Shown here: positions 12,040-24,859 of the stretch, piece after piece
Position numbering within the stretch: the stretch's first letter is position 1
Layout of the letters: each line of letters begins with the position of its first letter
Source: Balaenoptera acutorostrata
Taxonomy: Eukaryota; Chordata; Mammalia; Artiodactyla; Balaenopteridae
NCBI RefSeq assembly: GCF_949987535.1
Contig: NC_080066.1
Span: 89,795,600 to 89,859,599, forward strand
Reading direction: 5' to 3'
Length of the DNA: 64,000 bases
Program-made: the position numbers and the translations under genes
Notes under the pieces: model-generated
What the model was told of the DNA's origin: nothing
What the model saw: only the letters and a program-made list of their open reading frames with translations
The model's database searches: none

Positions 12040-12145
12040 TTGGGTAACACATGTGCACGCATTTGTCAAAAAATCATGAAATGATACAATTTGGATTTGT
12101 ATATTTCATTAAATATAAATTTTACCTCAAAAGAAGAGTAATATA
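12040..12145 (+). mobile_element. L1M 3' end remnant
   Basis: 'ttgtcaaaaaatcatgaaa' followed by 'tacaatttggatttgtata' and 'ataaattttacctcaaaag' follows the order of the terminal 3' UTR of L1M elements. It is short and diverged. Confidence 0.55.
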
Positions 12146-12349
12146 AATAAGCAATGAAACACAGTTAATGATATGAACACTTAGGTTGTTTAGAAGTGAG
12201 AAGAATGGATGTCTAAAATTTACTTTGAAATATATTTTAAAAAAGAGAGATAGATTGATCCATCCATAAAGGGATGGATTGTTAGTTTGTGATTAAGTGA
12301 ATAAAATAACAGGGTAATTATTGAATCTAGGTGGTGAATTTATTAGTGT

Positions 12350-12935
12350 TCACATCAAACTTAATGGTGAAATATTGAATTCTTCTACTCTAAGACTGGG
12401 AAGAAGGCAAGGATATCCCCTCTCACCACTTCTATTCAAATCTGTACTACAGGAGTTAACACAATAAGGAAAGAAAAGAAATAAAAGACATAAATTGTAA
12501 TGAAGAAAATAAAACTGTTTCAATTTTCAAAGGGTAGGACTGATTATGTAGAAAATTCTAAAGAATCTACAAAGCAATTACTAGCACTAGTAAGTGAACT
12601 CACCCAGGTCACAGGATAAAAGGTCAATATATGAATATTAATTATATTTTATATACCATCAGCACAAATAACTAGAAAATAAAAGTTTAAAATAGTATTT
12701 AAAACAGTAACAACAAAATCAAATACCTAGGGATAAATATAATAAAAGGTATTCAAGATCTCTACTTTGTAAGTTACAAAAACATTTCTGAGAGAAATAA
12801 AGATCTAAATAAATAAAGCTATACCATGTTCTTGAATTAGAAGACAGTATTAATAGATGTCAATTCTCCTCAAATTGACTCACAGTTTCAACTAAATTCC
12901 AGCAACCTCAGATTTAGGAGAGCAAAAATAAAATG
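12350..12935 (+). mobile_element. L1M fragment, reverse transcriptase part of ORF2
   Basis: The + strand matches degraded L1 ORF2 from just before to just after the catalytic FADD box: 'aacttaatggtgaaatattg', 'gacaagg'-like 'ggcaaggatatcccctctc', then 'gattatgtagaaaattcta' where the intact family encodes ADDM.LYIENP. Many stops are present. It is truncated at both ends and far older than the two 7-kb L1s. Confidence 0.85.
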
Positions 12936-13069
12936 ATAAGTAATTAAAATGTATAAGGCAGTTTTTCAGATTTTGAGAATCTCTGGAGACTTTTAAAGAC
13001 AATAGAGCTAGGTTTTACTTAACAAGGATCCATCTAATTTGCTAAATCTGCAAAAAATCATTTAAAGAA

Positions 13070-13260
13070 TCAGAGCATGGGATTAGTGAAGTAACTTGGA
13101 TTTCAGTGCTACCTGTGTCCATAGATCTGTCAGTGACCTTAGACATATTACTGAACCTTTACTCATTAGACATACAGTTGGCAGACCCTTGTTGACTCAT
13201 ATAAACTTTACTGAAAGCTGAAAGCAACTCAATTAATAAAATATTAATTTATATAATTAA
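13070..13260 (+). repeat. Degraded MIR
   Basis: Weak but ordered MIR landmarks: 'gcatgggattagtgaagtaa', 'cagtgaccttagacatatta', 'ctgaacctttactcattag'. The 3' half is not clear. Confidence 0.45.
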
Positions 13261-14161
13261 AAGAGGGGAAATGGGACTAAAAATAAAAGTAAAAATAATC
13301 TCTTGAATTAATGTACAGTAAATTAAAACAATTTACCCTATTCTATATTAAGATATGAATGTAATCTCTAATGAAATTCACTTTCTTTTTAAAAATAAGT
13401 GTGTTTAGCTCTTTTACCATAAATTGAGCTCTATTTTTAACTGTTAATGTTTCTTTTCAATAATGAGCTACATTTCTATTTAAGTTCTAAATCAGATTTA
13501 TTTACCCTTGGATAGACCTCATCTATTGCATTGATGATAGTATTAATATGAACACTCCTGAATATGTTGGTACTCTTATTTGAAAGACAAATTATTTTTA
13601 TATATGTGCTACAGTGCATATACACAGTCACATATTTATAAGATTTAGGAATATGCCTATAGCTCTTGAGTAAACTACCAATTTTTTAAACTAAAGCATA
13701 TATAATAAAAGCATAATATAGAAAAATTATAAAATCAAATATAAATCGTCTGGGATTTAAAGAAATTCTGACTGGAGTCTACTGTAGCCTAACGTATGCG
13801 TGCCAAGTATTTTTGCTTAAAATACAATTGCATATATAGTTTGCATGAATAGCCATGTAGCATCTAGATTAATGGCAAAATTAAGCAGGGCCTCTCTAAT
13901 CAGTTCTCTAATAAAATGAAGGGGAAAAACAGTGAAAATTTACCAGCAGTAAAAGGATGGAGTGGTAGACAATCTTGAGTCATAAATATTAAAAAATGAA
14001 ACTGAAACTTCTGTTATAAAATGACTTAACGTAACTCCTAACCCAACCATCAACCCACCAAAGTAGTACTAAGAAAAGAAGGCAAGTCAACTAACCCCTA
14101 AGAACTGTTCACTAATTTCCTACAATATAGAGAGAAGCAGGTCTAGAATGTGCATAGGTGT
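13261..14161. other. AT-rich DNA, no feature recognised
   Basis: Very AT-rich, without an identifiable family, a reading frame above background or a clear internal repeat. Confidence 0.5.
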
Positions 14162-14225
14162 GGTCCTAAGATGAGTAAAGGAATAATCTTTAAGGTCCTG
14201 AGATGAGTAAAAAAATAATCTTTGA
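14162..14225. repeat. 32-bp tandem duplication
   Basis: The unit 14162-14193 is repeated at 14194-14225 with three differences (A/G in 'ggtccta/gagatgagta', plus two in the second half). It is a simple direct duplication in single-copy DNA. Confidence 0.95.
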
Positions 14226-14583
14226 GAGTGAAAGCTCCCAGCATTCCAATGGAATGGTCATAAGTGCTTGCCATTTTTCAAAGATGACATCCGTAAGAAC
14301 TGGGATACAACCTAGCTCGTGAAGTTACATATTTCATGGGATCTCAGAAGAAAGAGCTAAACCCAGTTCCACCATCCACAGTTGAACTACCCTCTTCCCC
14401 TTCCACCTCCAACCTGTTAATACTCGCCTTCAAATCACAGAATAAATAGAAGGCAATATCCAATTTGTTGGGTGTGTACAGAGGAGGGCAGAATGCACGT
14501 GATAGGTGACAAACTAAATAAATTGAGAAAAATTTACAAAAATAAGTGACCCATACAATACCAGAAATAAATGGAAGGTCTAG

Positions 14584-14735
14584 GTCAGTGGTAGTCACAC
14601 TTTGCTGCATTTTGGAATAACTATTATGCCTAGTCCAAATCCCATACCAATCAAATCAAAATCTCAGGCATTAGACTTCTTTAAAGCTCCCCAGGTTACC
14701 TTAATAACTGCAGGGAAAGTTTGAGCACTGCCCCT
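14584..14735. mobile_element. MER5-class hAT-Charlie DNA transposon
   Basis: Short non-autonomous DNA transposon remnant with a 'cagtggtagtcacactttg' start, a central 'aaatcaaaatctcaggc' and 'aaagctccccaggttacctt'. It ends in 'gtttgagcactg', imperfectly inverted relative to its start. It is adjacent to a second MER5 copy. Confidence 0.65.
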
Positions 14736-14885
14736 CAAACATTAATGTGCATATGGATCACCTAGGGATCTTGTTAAAATGCAGTTTCTGTTTCAGTAGG
14801 TCCTGGGTGGGGTCTTTGCTTCTGCATTTTTAATAAACCTCCAGGTGATACCAACATCTCTGGTTTGAAGACCACACTATGAGAA
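14729..14885 (+). mobile_element. MER5A DNA transposon remnant
   Basis: Follows the MER5A order: 'aatgtgcatatggatcacct', 'gttaaaatgcag', 'tttcagtaggtcctgggtgg', 'tctgcatttttaataaacct', 'ccaggtgataccaac', 'gaagaccacactatgag'. It is a non-autonomous hAT element of about 160 bp with no coding capacity. Confidence 0.85.
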
Positions 14886-15830
14886 GAAAGAGTATAAATA
14901 AAACTGATGATGTAAAGTTGAGAAAAATAAAAGGAGAAAAGCATGGAGATTATGTAAATATATTTTGTTAAATAAAAAAAGACAAAAAAACAAAGGAAGA
15001 CAAAGAACATAAAAGCAAAGGCAGTCAAGTAATCCAGTTGGAAAAAAAGTAGCAGAATCTGGAAAGTTGTTGTGTGCTCCAGAGTTTAATAGAAATTTGA
15101 AATGGGTAAAACATCAGCTCAAAAAGAAGGTACAAGAACAGATAAAAAAAACAGAAAGGGAGAATGCCAAGTTAGGTGGGAAAGATGGAGAACCAAAACA
15201 CTATCAGATATGTAAAAACAGAAAAAACAAAAAAAATTAGGGTTGTTAAATAATCTGAAGGAACCACAAAAAACAAAAGTCAAAAGGATTAAAACAAATA
15301 TTGAGAGAATGACAGACATAAATAATATTGATAATTCAGTCTGGATAACAGGTATCTCCTAATTAAAGAATATAATAAGTGGATCAGAAAAAATGTTGAG
15401 ACATATGGGAAATATTCTCTTAAATGAGGAAAAAATGAATCCATACCTTGAAAGGATATAACACATCAGAATGTAAAATAGTCAAAGTTAAAATATATCC
15501 TTGATAAGTTACTTAATTTCAAGAATAAAAAAATGTTTGCAGAAAAAAATGAAGTTACTTGTAAGTAAAAGAGAAAAAAAAGGCTCAAGACTTTTCCACA
15601 ATATCCTTCAGTGTCAAAAGACAATGCAAGTGGTCTCCAAAGATCTAAGGAAAACAACAATATATGCCAAGAATATTTTAAGTGGCTAAACTTATTAAAT
15701 TACAAATGCAACAGGGAGATATTCTTGATCATGAAAAAACTCAGAGAATACACACAAATTCCTTCTGAAAAAAACAAATGCTTTAGTCATCATCTGCAAC
15801 CAACCAAGGCATAAAGCAAAATGAGAAAGT
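14886..15830 (+). mobile_element. Ancient L1M/HAL1-like remnant (ORF1 region)
   Basis: A-rich + strand. The part 15600-15830 ('tcaaaagacaatgcaag', then 'atgcaacagggagatattct' and 'gaaaaaactcagagaatac') reads like the end of a degraded L1/HAL1 ORF1. The first 600 bases are A-rich and consistent with the same element but not diagnostic. No intact frame remains. Confidence 0.55.
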
Positions 15831-17081
15831 TGGGAATGGAGAAAGCCATGTTAAAATTACTGAAGTTGGCTCTGCTTGTGGTATGACACAGAGAGGAGCT
15901 TTGTGGACCTGCTTCCCAGCAGAACTGTTGAAAATTATTTAAAAACAACATTTAAAGTCTCTGGAAGTGCTCCTAAGTACATATAGAAAAGGAGGAAACA
16001 TTTATTCAAGAAAATCTACTAAAACTTTGTAAGGACAGCGTGACTCTATGGTATTTGAACCATGATCTCCAATTTAGACTTGGTGTATCCAAGAACACAA
16101 GGTTCCTTCTCCCCTCAGCTCCCAGATAGAGGGTTATCTTTCTAGGGGTTGGGGGTGCAGAATATTAGTATTTCTCAACATGGACCGCTTTCTATTGCTG
16201 AGGCTAAGTTCTAAGTGGATGCAGATGAGAACTGGGGGTTTCCTTCTTCTGCCCTGCCTCAACTTGTGGGATGGAGGCTCTGTCTTGAGCATGATGCTGC
16301 TGAGAATACTGGGAACTGACTGCCCTCATCCCAGCTTGTAAGGCAGTGGTTCAGTACTGGGAAAGTCAGGCTGAGAGAACTTAAAGTTAGTGCCAACCCC
16401 ACCCCACCAAGGATTCAGCATCAAAAGCAGGGTTGTTACTTAGAAAGAAGCACACCACTGTCCCCCTACCCACAGCCCCTTGAGCTGTGGCTCAGAGAAT
16501 TTTCCCAGGATGAGAAACATTCTTAAAATACATAGCTCCTAATCTCTTCCTAAAGGAACTGACTTCAATTACAACAGAGTATGGAGAACTTCAAGCCTAA
16601 GGGGGCTCTGAAAAGCAAAAGTGGTGCTGTGGCGAAAGGTAATTGGGAGAAAATTAGTAGATTCACTGGAGATATAGGCCAAACAGGATGGACTGTTTGT
16701 CAGAGAGAATGAGGGAACAAGACAGCTGAGAGGATCCCTCCTGGGGTCAGAACAAATTTCATACACTGACCTCAGGAATTATCCCAATGAAGCCCAAATT
16801 TGATTGGATCCATTTGTAGAGCAGAGTATTACCTAGAGCATTAATAAAAGACAACATTAGGAAAAAACAGTCAGAAATTGGGGGAGCTTCACAACTGCAT
16901 GTAGTCAGGGATTGAAACAGTGATGAAAAGCCCTGCCAAAACAACTGGCATCTCAGGGTGACTGGTCATACCCAAGGCTGCACGTACTGGGGAGCAATAT
17001 CAGAAATAACACTGTGTGAGGGATATGGACTTTATTAAAATAATCCAGCCAGTCATTAAATAAATAAACAAGCAACAATAG

Positions 17082-17121
17082 CAAGCTCCAGAGTAGAGGA
17101 CCAAGCTCCAGAGTAGAGGAC
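17082..17121. repeat. 20-bp perfect tandem duplication
   Basis: The 20-base unit starting CAAGCTCCAGAG at 17082-17101 is repeated exactly at 17102-17121 inside the old L1M 5' region. Confidence 0.97.
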
Positions 17122-17218
17122 CAGTACTCAGACTGGCTACAATATATCATTAAAATGTACAGTTTCAAACAAAAAATTAGAAAGAAACGGGAAAGTATGA
17201 TGCACAGATCAAAAAGAA

Positions 17219-17239
17219 AATAAAAGAAAGAAAGAAAGA
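17219..17239. repeat. (AAAG)n short microsatellite
   Basis: About five AAAG-like units within the old L1M ORF1 5' region. Confidence 0.8.
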
Positions 17240-18134
17240 GCAGGCACCAGAAACTGCCTGTGAGAGTAACCAGATGTCTGATTTAACAAATCTTAAAAGT
17301 AGCCATTATAAATATGTTCAAAGAATAACAATGATTAAAGTAAAGGAAGGTAAGAGGATAACACCATACCAAATAGAGAATATCAATAAAAGGATTTTAA
17401 AAAATTAAACAATGACATAGACATTGTGGAGTTTTAAATTATAATAAGTGAAATAAAAAATTCATGAGGAGAGTTTCACAGTAGATTTGAATGGCAGAAG
17501 AAAGAATTAGTGAACTTGAAGATAAATCAATAGACATTACATAATGCTAAGAACAGAGAAGGAAAAAAAAAAAAAGAATTGAGAAAAATGAACAGAGTCT
17601 CAGAGAAATGTGGGATTCAATTAAGTACATACACTTACATGTAATGGGGATACCAGAAAAAGAGGAGAGAGAAAAGAGCAGACAAAATATTCGAAGAAAA
17701 AATGGCTGAAATTTTCCCAAATGTGTTGAAAACCATTAATCTACACACCCAGGAAGCCCAATGAATCCAAAGGATAAATGCAGAGAGATCCACAAACAGA
17801 GCCACCATAAAAAAATGTTGAAAGACAAAAAAATGTGGAAAATCTTGAAAACAGCAAGAGAAAAAGGACACATAATTTGCATGGAATCCCCAATAAAACT
17901 AATTAGCTTAATTAACTAAGCTAACTTTTCATCAGAAAAAAATGGAGTCCAAAAGGCATAATATATTCTAAATATATATAGAGAATATATATTATATATT
18001 CTAAATGCTCAAAAAAATATTGTCAACCCAAAAGCCTATGTAGAAGAAAGCTACCTTGCAAATAGGAAGGTGAAATAAACACATTCTCAGGCAAACAAAA
18101 ACTGACAAAATCTGTTGCTAGCACATGACATATA

Positions 18135-18148
18135 AGAAATACTAAAGG
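18135..18148. repeat. Target-site duplication, left copy of L1 at 18149
   Basis: AGAAATACTAAAGG is repeated exactly at 25264-25277. Removing the L1 and one copy joins the old L1M ORF1 end ('agaaatactaaagg' to 'aaattcttcaggctg') without a gap. Confidence 0.95.
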
Positions 18149-20122
18149 GACCGTCAAGATGCCACAGCAGTAAGGGGTAGAGATCACCTTCCTCCCCAGA
18201 AATACAACAGAAATATATCTACATGTGGAACAACTCCTACAGAACACCTACTGAACACAGGCAGAAGACCTCAGACTTCCCAAAAGGCAAGAAACTACCC
18301 ATGTACCTAGGTAGGGCAAAAGAAAAAAAGAAAAAACAGAGAAAACAGAATAGGGACAGGACCTGCACCTCTGGGAGGGAGCTGTGAAGGAGGAAGTTTC
18401 CACACACTGGGAAGCCCCTTCACTGTGGGGTGTGGGCGGGTGAGAAGCTTCAGAGCCACGGAGGAGAGTGCAGCAACAGGGATGCAGAGAGCAAAGTGGA
18501 GAGAAACCCGCACAGAGGATTGGTGCCAACCAGCACTCACCAGCCTGAGAGGCTTGTCTGCTCAGCCACTGGGGCAGGTGGGGGCTGGGAGCTGAAGCTC
18601 GGGCTTCAGAGGTCAGATCCCAGGGAGAGGACTGGGGTTGGCTGCGTAAACACAGCCTGAAGGGGGCTAGTGCACCACAGCTAGCTGGGAGAGAGTCCAG
18701 GAAAAAGTGTGGAACTGCCTAAGAGTCAATACACCATTGTTTTGGGGTGTGCGAGGAGAGGAGATTCTGAGCACCACCTAAAAGAGCTTCAGAAACGGGT
18801 GTGAGCCACAGCTATCAGCGCGGACCCCAGAGACGGGCATGAAACGCTAAGGATGCTGCTGCCGCCACCAAGAAGCCTGTGTGCAAGCACAGGTCACTAT
18901 CCACACCTCCCCTACTGAGAGCCTGTGCAGCCCGCCACTGCCAGGGTCCCGTGATCCAGGGACAACTTCCCCAGGAGAATACATAGCACACCTCAGGCTG
19001 GTGCAATGTCACAGCGGCCGTGCCACCTCAGGCTCACACTGCACTCCGTACCACTCCCTCCTCTCGGCCTGAGTGAGTCAGAGTCCCCTAATCAGCCGCT
19101 CCTTTAACCTCCCCCTGTCTGGGCAAAAAACAGATGCTAGAGGGCGACCTACATGCAGAGGTGGGGCCAAATCCAAAGCTGAACCCCAGGAGCTGTGTGA
19201 ACAGAGAAAAGAAAGGGAAATCTCTCTGTGCAGCTCAGGAGCAGTGGATTAAATCTCGACAATCAACTTGATGTACCCTGCATCTGTGGAACAGCCAAAA
19301 ACACAATGAGTCATCCCAAAATTGAGGCAGTACACTTTGGGAGCAAGTGTAGACTTGGGGTTTGCTGCATGCGACTGACTACTTTCTGATTTATATGTCT
19401 ATCTTACTTTAATTTTTAGCACTTGTTATCATTGGTGGATTTGTTAATTGGTCTGGTTGCTCTCTGCTTTTTTTAATTTTTAAATTACTTTTTAAATTTT
19501 TTTATTTTAATAATATATTTTTTAAATTTTTTATTTTAATAACTTTATATTATTAGTTTTTTTTTTCTGTCTTTTTTTTCTCCCTTTTCTTTGGAGCTAT
19601 GTGGCTGACAGGGTCTTGGTACTCTGGCTGGGTGTCAGGCCTGAGCCTCTGAGGTGGGAGAGCCAAGTTCAGGACGTAAGACCACCAGAGAACTCCCAGG
19701 CCAAAGTAATATCAATCAGTGAGAGCTCTCCCAGAGAACTCCGTCTCAACGCTAAGACCCAGCTACACACAATGACAAGCAAGCTACAGTGCTGGACACC
19801 CTATGCCAAACAACTAGCAAGACATGAACACAACACCACCCATTAGCAGAGAGGCTGCCTAAAATCATACTAAGTTCATAGACACCCCAAAACACACCAC
19901 TGGATGCAGTCCTGCCCACCAAAAAGACAAGATCCAGCCTCATCCACCAGAACACAGGCACCAGTCTCCTCCACCAGGAGGCCTACACAACCCACTGAAC
20001 CAATCTTACCCACTGGGGACAGATACCAAAAATAATGGGAACTACGAACCTGCAGCCTGCGTAAAGGAGACCCCAAACACAGGAAGTTAAGCAAAAAGAG
20101 AAGATAGAGAAATACACAGCGG
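18149..20122 (+). promoter_or_regulatory. L1 5' UTR (internal promoter region)
   Basis: Sense internal Pol II promoter region of the L1. The 5' tip contains CAAGATGCC at 18155-18163, one base off the YY1-type CAAGATGGC found at the same place in the minus-strand copy and known in human L1. The segment 18360-19260 is GC- and CpG-richer than anything nearby; 19440-19590 is a T-rich tract. The region is about 200 bp shorter than in the other copy because it has one rather than two units of a tandem repeat. Confidence 0.8.
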
Positions 20123-20990
20123 ATGAAGGAGCAAGGTAAAAACTCACCAGACCAAACAAATGAAGAGGAAACAGGCAGTTTGCCTGAAAACAATTCAGAG
20201 TAAGGATAGTATAGATGATCCAAAATCTTGGAAATAGAATGAAGAAAATACAAGAAATGTTTAAAAAGGACCTAGAAGAACTAAAGAGAAAACAAACAAT
20301 GATGAACAGCACAATAAATGAAATTAAAAATTTGCTAGAAGGAATCAATAGCAGAATAACTGAGGCAGAAGAACGGATAAGTGAGCTGGAAGATAAAAGA
20401 GTGGAAATAACTACCGCAGAGGAGAATAAAGAAAAAAGAATGAAAAGAATTTACGACAGTCTCACAGACCCCTGGGACAACATTAAATGCACCAACATTC
20501 AAATTATAGGGGTCCAAGAAGAAGAAGAGAAAAAGACAGGAACTGAGAAAATATTTGAAGAGATTATAGTTGAAAACCTCCCTAATATGGGAAAGGAAAT
20601 AGTCAATCAAGTCTAGGAGGCGCAGAGAGTCCAGTACAGGATAAATCCAAGGAGAAAAATGTCAAGACACGTATTGATCAAACTCTCCAAAGTTAAATAC
20701 AAAGAAAAAAATATAAAAAGCAGCAAGGGAAAAGCAACAAAAAACATACAAGGGAATCCCCATAAGGTTAACAGCTGATCTTCCAGCAGAAACTCTGCAA
20801 GCCAGAAGGGTATGGCAGGACATATTTAAAGTGATGAAAGGGAAAAAACTACAACCAAGATTACTCTACGCAGCAAGGATCTCATGCAGATTTGATGAAG
20901 AAATTAAAATCTTTACAGACAAGCAAAAGCTAAGAGAATTCAGCACCACCAAACCAGCTTTACAACAAATGCTAAAGGATCTTCTCTAGG
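20123..20990 (+). pseudogene. L1 ORF1 (RNA-binding chaperone), disrupted
   Basis: ORF1p normally forms trimers that coat L1 RNA. The frame opens at ATG 20123 but meets TAA at 20201 (codon 27), where the other copy shows a different base count, so an indel is likely. A second frame from 20215 encodes a coiled coil (RITEAEERISELEDK, about 20350-20400) and the start of the RRM (NIQIIGVQEEEE), and stops at TAG 20614. The remainder to 20990 (RRM end and C-terminal domain, ending ..LKDLL) is readable only with further frame changes. It cannot yield a full protein. Confidence 0.9.
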
Positions 20991-21035
20991 CAGGAAACAC
21001 AACAGAATGAAAAGAACTACTATAACTAACCCAAA

Positions 21036-24000
21036 ATGGTAATAGGAACATACATATCGATAATTACCTTAAATGTAAATGGATTAAATGCTCGAACCAA
21101 AAGACACAGACTGGCTGAATGGATACAAAAACAAGGCCCATATATATGCTGTCTACAAAAGACTCCCTTCACACCTAGGGACACATACAGACGAAAAATG
21201 TGGGGATGGAAAAAGATATTCCATGCAAATGGAAATCAAAAGAAAGTTGGAGTAGCAGTGCTCATATCAGACAAAATAGACTTTAAAATATAGACTATTA
21301 CAAGAGACAAAGAAGGACACTACATAATGATCAAGGGATCAATCCAAGAAGAAAATATAACAATTGTAATTATTTATGCACCCAACGTAGGAGCACCTCA
21401 ATGCATAAGGCAAATGCTAACAGCCATAAGAGGGGAAATCAAGAGTAACACAGTAATAGCAGGGGACTTTGACACACCACTGTGACCAATGCACAGATCA
21501 ACAGAAATGAAAATAAATAAGGAAACACAAGTTTTAAATGACACATTAAACAAGATGGACTTAATTGATATTTATAGGACATTCCATCCAAAAAAAACAG
21601 AATACCCTTTCTTCTCAAGTGCTCATGGAACATTCTCCAGCATAGATCATATCTTGGGTCACAAATCAAGCCTTGGTAAATTTAAGAAAATTGAAATCAT
21701 ATCAAGTATCTTTTCTGACCACAACACTATGTGACTAGACCTCAATTACAGGAAAAAAACAGTAAAAATACAAACACATGGAGGCTAAACCATACGCTAC
21801 TAAATAACGAAGAGATCACTGAAGAAATCAAAGAGGAAATCAAAAAATACCTAGAAACAAATGACAATGAAAACACGATGGCCCAAAACCTATGCGGTGC
21901 AGCAAAATCAGTTTGAAGAGGGAAATTTATAGCAATATAATCCTACCACAAGAAACAAGAAAAATCTCAGATAAACAACCTAAACTTACACCTAAAGCAA
22001 TTAGAGAAAGAAGAACAAAAAAAACCCCAAAATTTAGCAGAAGGAAAGAAATCATAAAATCAGATCAGAAATAAATGAAAAAGAAATGAAGGAAATAATA
22101 GCAAAGAACAATAAAACTAAAAGCTGGTTCTTTGAGAAGATAAACAAAACAGATAAAGCATTAGCCAGACTCATCAAGAAAAAAAGGGAGAAGACTCAAA
22201 TCAACAGAATTAGCAATGAAAAAGAAGTAACAACTGGCACTGCAGAAATACAATGGATCATGAGCGATTACTACAAGCAACTCTATGCGAATAAAATGGA
22301 CAACCTGGAAGAAATGGACAAATTCTTAGAAATGCACAACCTTCTGAGTCTGAACCAGGAAGAAATAGAAAATATAAACAGACCAATCACAAGCACTGAA
22401 ATTGAAGCTGTGATTAAAAATCTTCCAACAAACAAAAGCCCAGGACCAGATGGCTTCACAGGCGATTTCTATCAAACATTAGATAAGAGCTAACACCTAT
22501 CCTTTTCAAACTCTTCCAAAATATAGCAGAGGGAGGAACACTCCCAAACTCATTCTATGAGGCCACCATCACCCTGATACCAAAACCAGACAAAGATGTC
22601 ACAAAGAAAGAAAACTACAGGCCAATATCATTGTTGAACATAGATGCAAAAATCCTCAACAAAATACTAGCAATCGGAATTCAGCAGCACATTAAAAGGA
22701 TCATACACCATGACCAAGTGTGGTTTATCCCAGGAATGCAAGGATTCTTCAATATACACAAATCAGTCAATGTGATATATCATATTAACAACTTGAAGGA
22801 TAAATAATATATGATAATCTCAATAGATGCAGAAAAAGCTTTTGACAAAATTCAGTACCCATTTATTATAAAACCTCTCCAGAAAGTAAGCATAGAGGAA
22901 ACTTACCTCAACATAATAAAGGCCATATATGACAAACCCATAGCCAACATCATTTTTAATGGTGAAAAACTGAAACCATTTCCTTTAAGATCAGGAACAA
23001 GACAAGTTGCCCACTCTCACCACTATTATTCAACATAGTTTTGGAAGTTTAGCCACAGCAATCAGAGATGAAAAAGAAATAAAAGGAATCCAAACCAGAA
23101 AAGAAGAAATAAAATTGCCACTGTTTGCAGATGACATGAAAGTATACATAGCGAATCCTAAAGTTGCTACCAGAAAACTACTATAGCTAATCAATGAATC
23201 TGGTGAAGTTGCAGGATACAACATTAATGCACAGAAATCTCTTGCATTCCTATACACTAATGATGAAAAATCTGAAAGAGAAATGAAGGAAACACTCCCA
23301 TTTACCACTGCAACAAAAAGAATAAAATACCTAGGAATAAACCTACCTAAGGAGACAGAAGACCTGTATGCAGAAAACTATAAGACACTGATGAAAGAAA
23401 TTAAACATGATACAAACAGGTGGAGAGATATACCATGTTCTTGGACTGGAAGAATCAACATTGTGAAAACGACTATACTACCCAAAGCAATCTACAGATT
23501 CAATGCAATCCCCATCAAACTACCAATGGCATTTTTCACAGAACCAGAACAAAAAATTTCTCAATTTGTATGGAAACACAAAAGATCCCAAATAGCCAAA
23601 GCAATCTTGAGAAAGAAAAACGGAGCTGGAAGAATCAGGCTCCCTGACTTCAGACTATTCTACAAAGCTACAGTAATCAAGATCGTAGGGTACTGGCACA
23701 AAAACAGAAATGTAGATCAATGGAACAGGATAGAAAGCCCAGAGATAAATCCACGCACATATGGTCACCTTATCTTTGATAAGGAGGCACGAATATAAAG
23801 GAGGCAAGAATATACAATGGAGAAAAGACAGTCTCTTCAATAAGTGGTGCTGGGAAAACTGGACAGCTACATGTAAAAGAATGAAATTGGAACACTCCCT
23901 AACACCATACACAAAAATAAACTCAAAATGGATTAAAGACTTAAATGTAAGGCCAGACACTATCAAACTCTAAGAGGAAAACATAGGCAGAACACTCTAT

Positions 24001-24859
24001 GATATAAATCACAGCAAGATCTTTTTTGACCCACCTCCTACAGAAAGGAAAATAAAAACAAAAATACACAAATGGGACCTAATGAAACTTAAAAGCTTTT
24101 GCACAGCAAAGGAAACCATAAACAAGATGAAAAGACAGGCCTCAGAATGGGAGAAAATATTTGCAAATGAAGCAACTGACAAAGGATTTATCTCCAAAAT
24201 ATACAAGCAGCTCATGCACCTCAATACCAGAAAAACATACAACCTAATCCAAAAATGGGCAGAAGACCTAAAGAGACATTTCTCCAAAGAAGATATACAG
24301 ATTGCCAACAAACACATGAAAGAATGCTCAACATCACTAATCATTAGAGAAATGCAAATCAAAACTACAATGAGGTATCACCTCACACCGCTCAGAATAG
24401 CCATCATCAAAAAATCTACAAACAATAAATGCTGGAGAGGGTGTGGAGAAAAGGAAACCCTCTTGCCCTGTTGGTGGGAATGTAAATTGATACAGCTACT
24501 ATGTAGAACAGTATGGAGGTTCCTTAAATAACTAAAATAGAACTACCATATGACCCAGCAATCCCACTACTGGGCATATACCCTGAGACAAGCATAATTC
24601 AAAATGATCATGTACCACAATGTTCATTGCAGCTCTATTTACAATAGCCAGGACATGGAAGCAACCTAACTGTCCATCGACAGATGAATGGATAAAGAAG
24701 ATGTGGCACATATATACAATGGAATATTACTTAGCCATAAAATGAAACGAAACTGAGTTATCTGTAGTGAGGTGAATGGGCCTAGAGTCTGTCATACAGA
24801 GTGAAGTAATTCAAAAAGAGAAAAAGAAATACCACATGCTTACACATATATATGGAACC
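21036..24859 (+). pseudogene. L1 ORF2 (endonuclease/reverse transcriptase), disrupted
   Basis: Domains in order: APE-type endonuclease (21036-21760; TLNVNGLNA at the start, SIDHIL and SDH near the end), linker, reverse transcriptase (about 22380-23300; [26 protein letters not shown]), and C-terminal region with the Cys-rich CWRGCGE...CWWECK. The first frame stops at TAG 21291. The catalytic glutamate after CCLQ is lysine here (AAG at 21159-21161; GAG in the other copy). GDFNTPL has become GDFDTPL followed by TGA at 21483. A 1-base loss near 22485, a stop near 22806 and a 17-bp tandem duplication at 23781-23814 break it further. Confidence 0.93.
23781..23814. repeat. 17-bp tandem duplication in L1 ORF2
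   Basis: AAGGAGGCACGAATATA (23781-23797) is followed by AAGGAGGCAAGAATATA (23798-23814). The minus-strand L1 has a single copy at the matching place. Seventeen bases shift the reading frame. Confidence 0.93.

Larger units (their letters stand above)
15831..18148 (+). mobile_element. Old L1M, 5' UTR and ORF1, first of three pieces
   Basis: From about 17060 the family order is clear: 'aatagcaagctccagagtag', 'cagtttcaaacaaaaaatta', 'aaactgcctgtgagag', then a degraded ORF1 (coiled coil, 'gcagaagaaagaattagtg', RRM-like part near 17640, C-terminal end 'acaaaaactgacaaaatctg'). The stretch 15831-17060 is probably its GC-richer 5' UTR, by position. The element continues at 25278 after the younger L1 that split it, and again after an MLT1 LTR. 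Confidence 0.75.
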
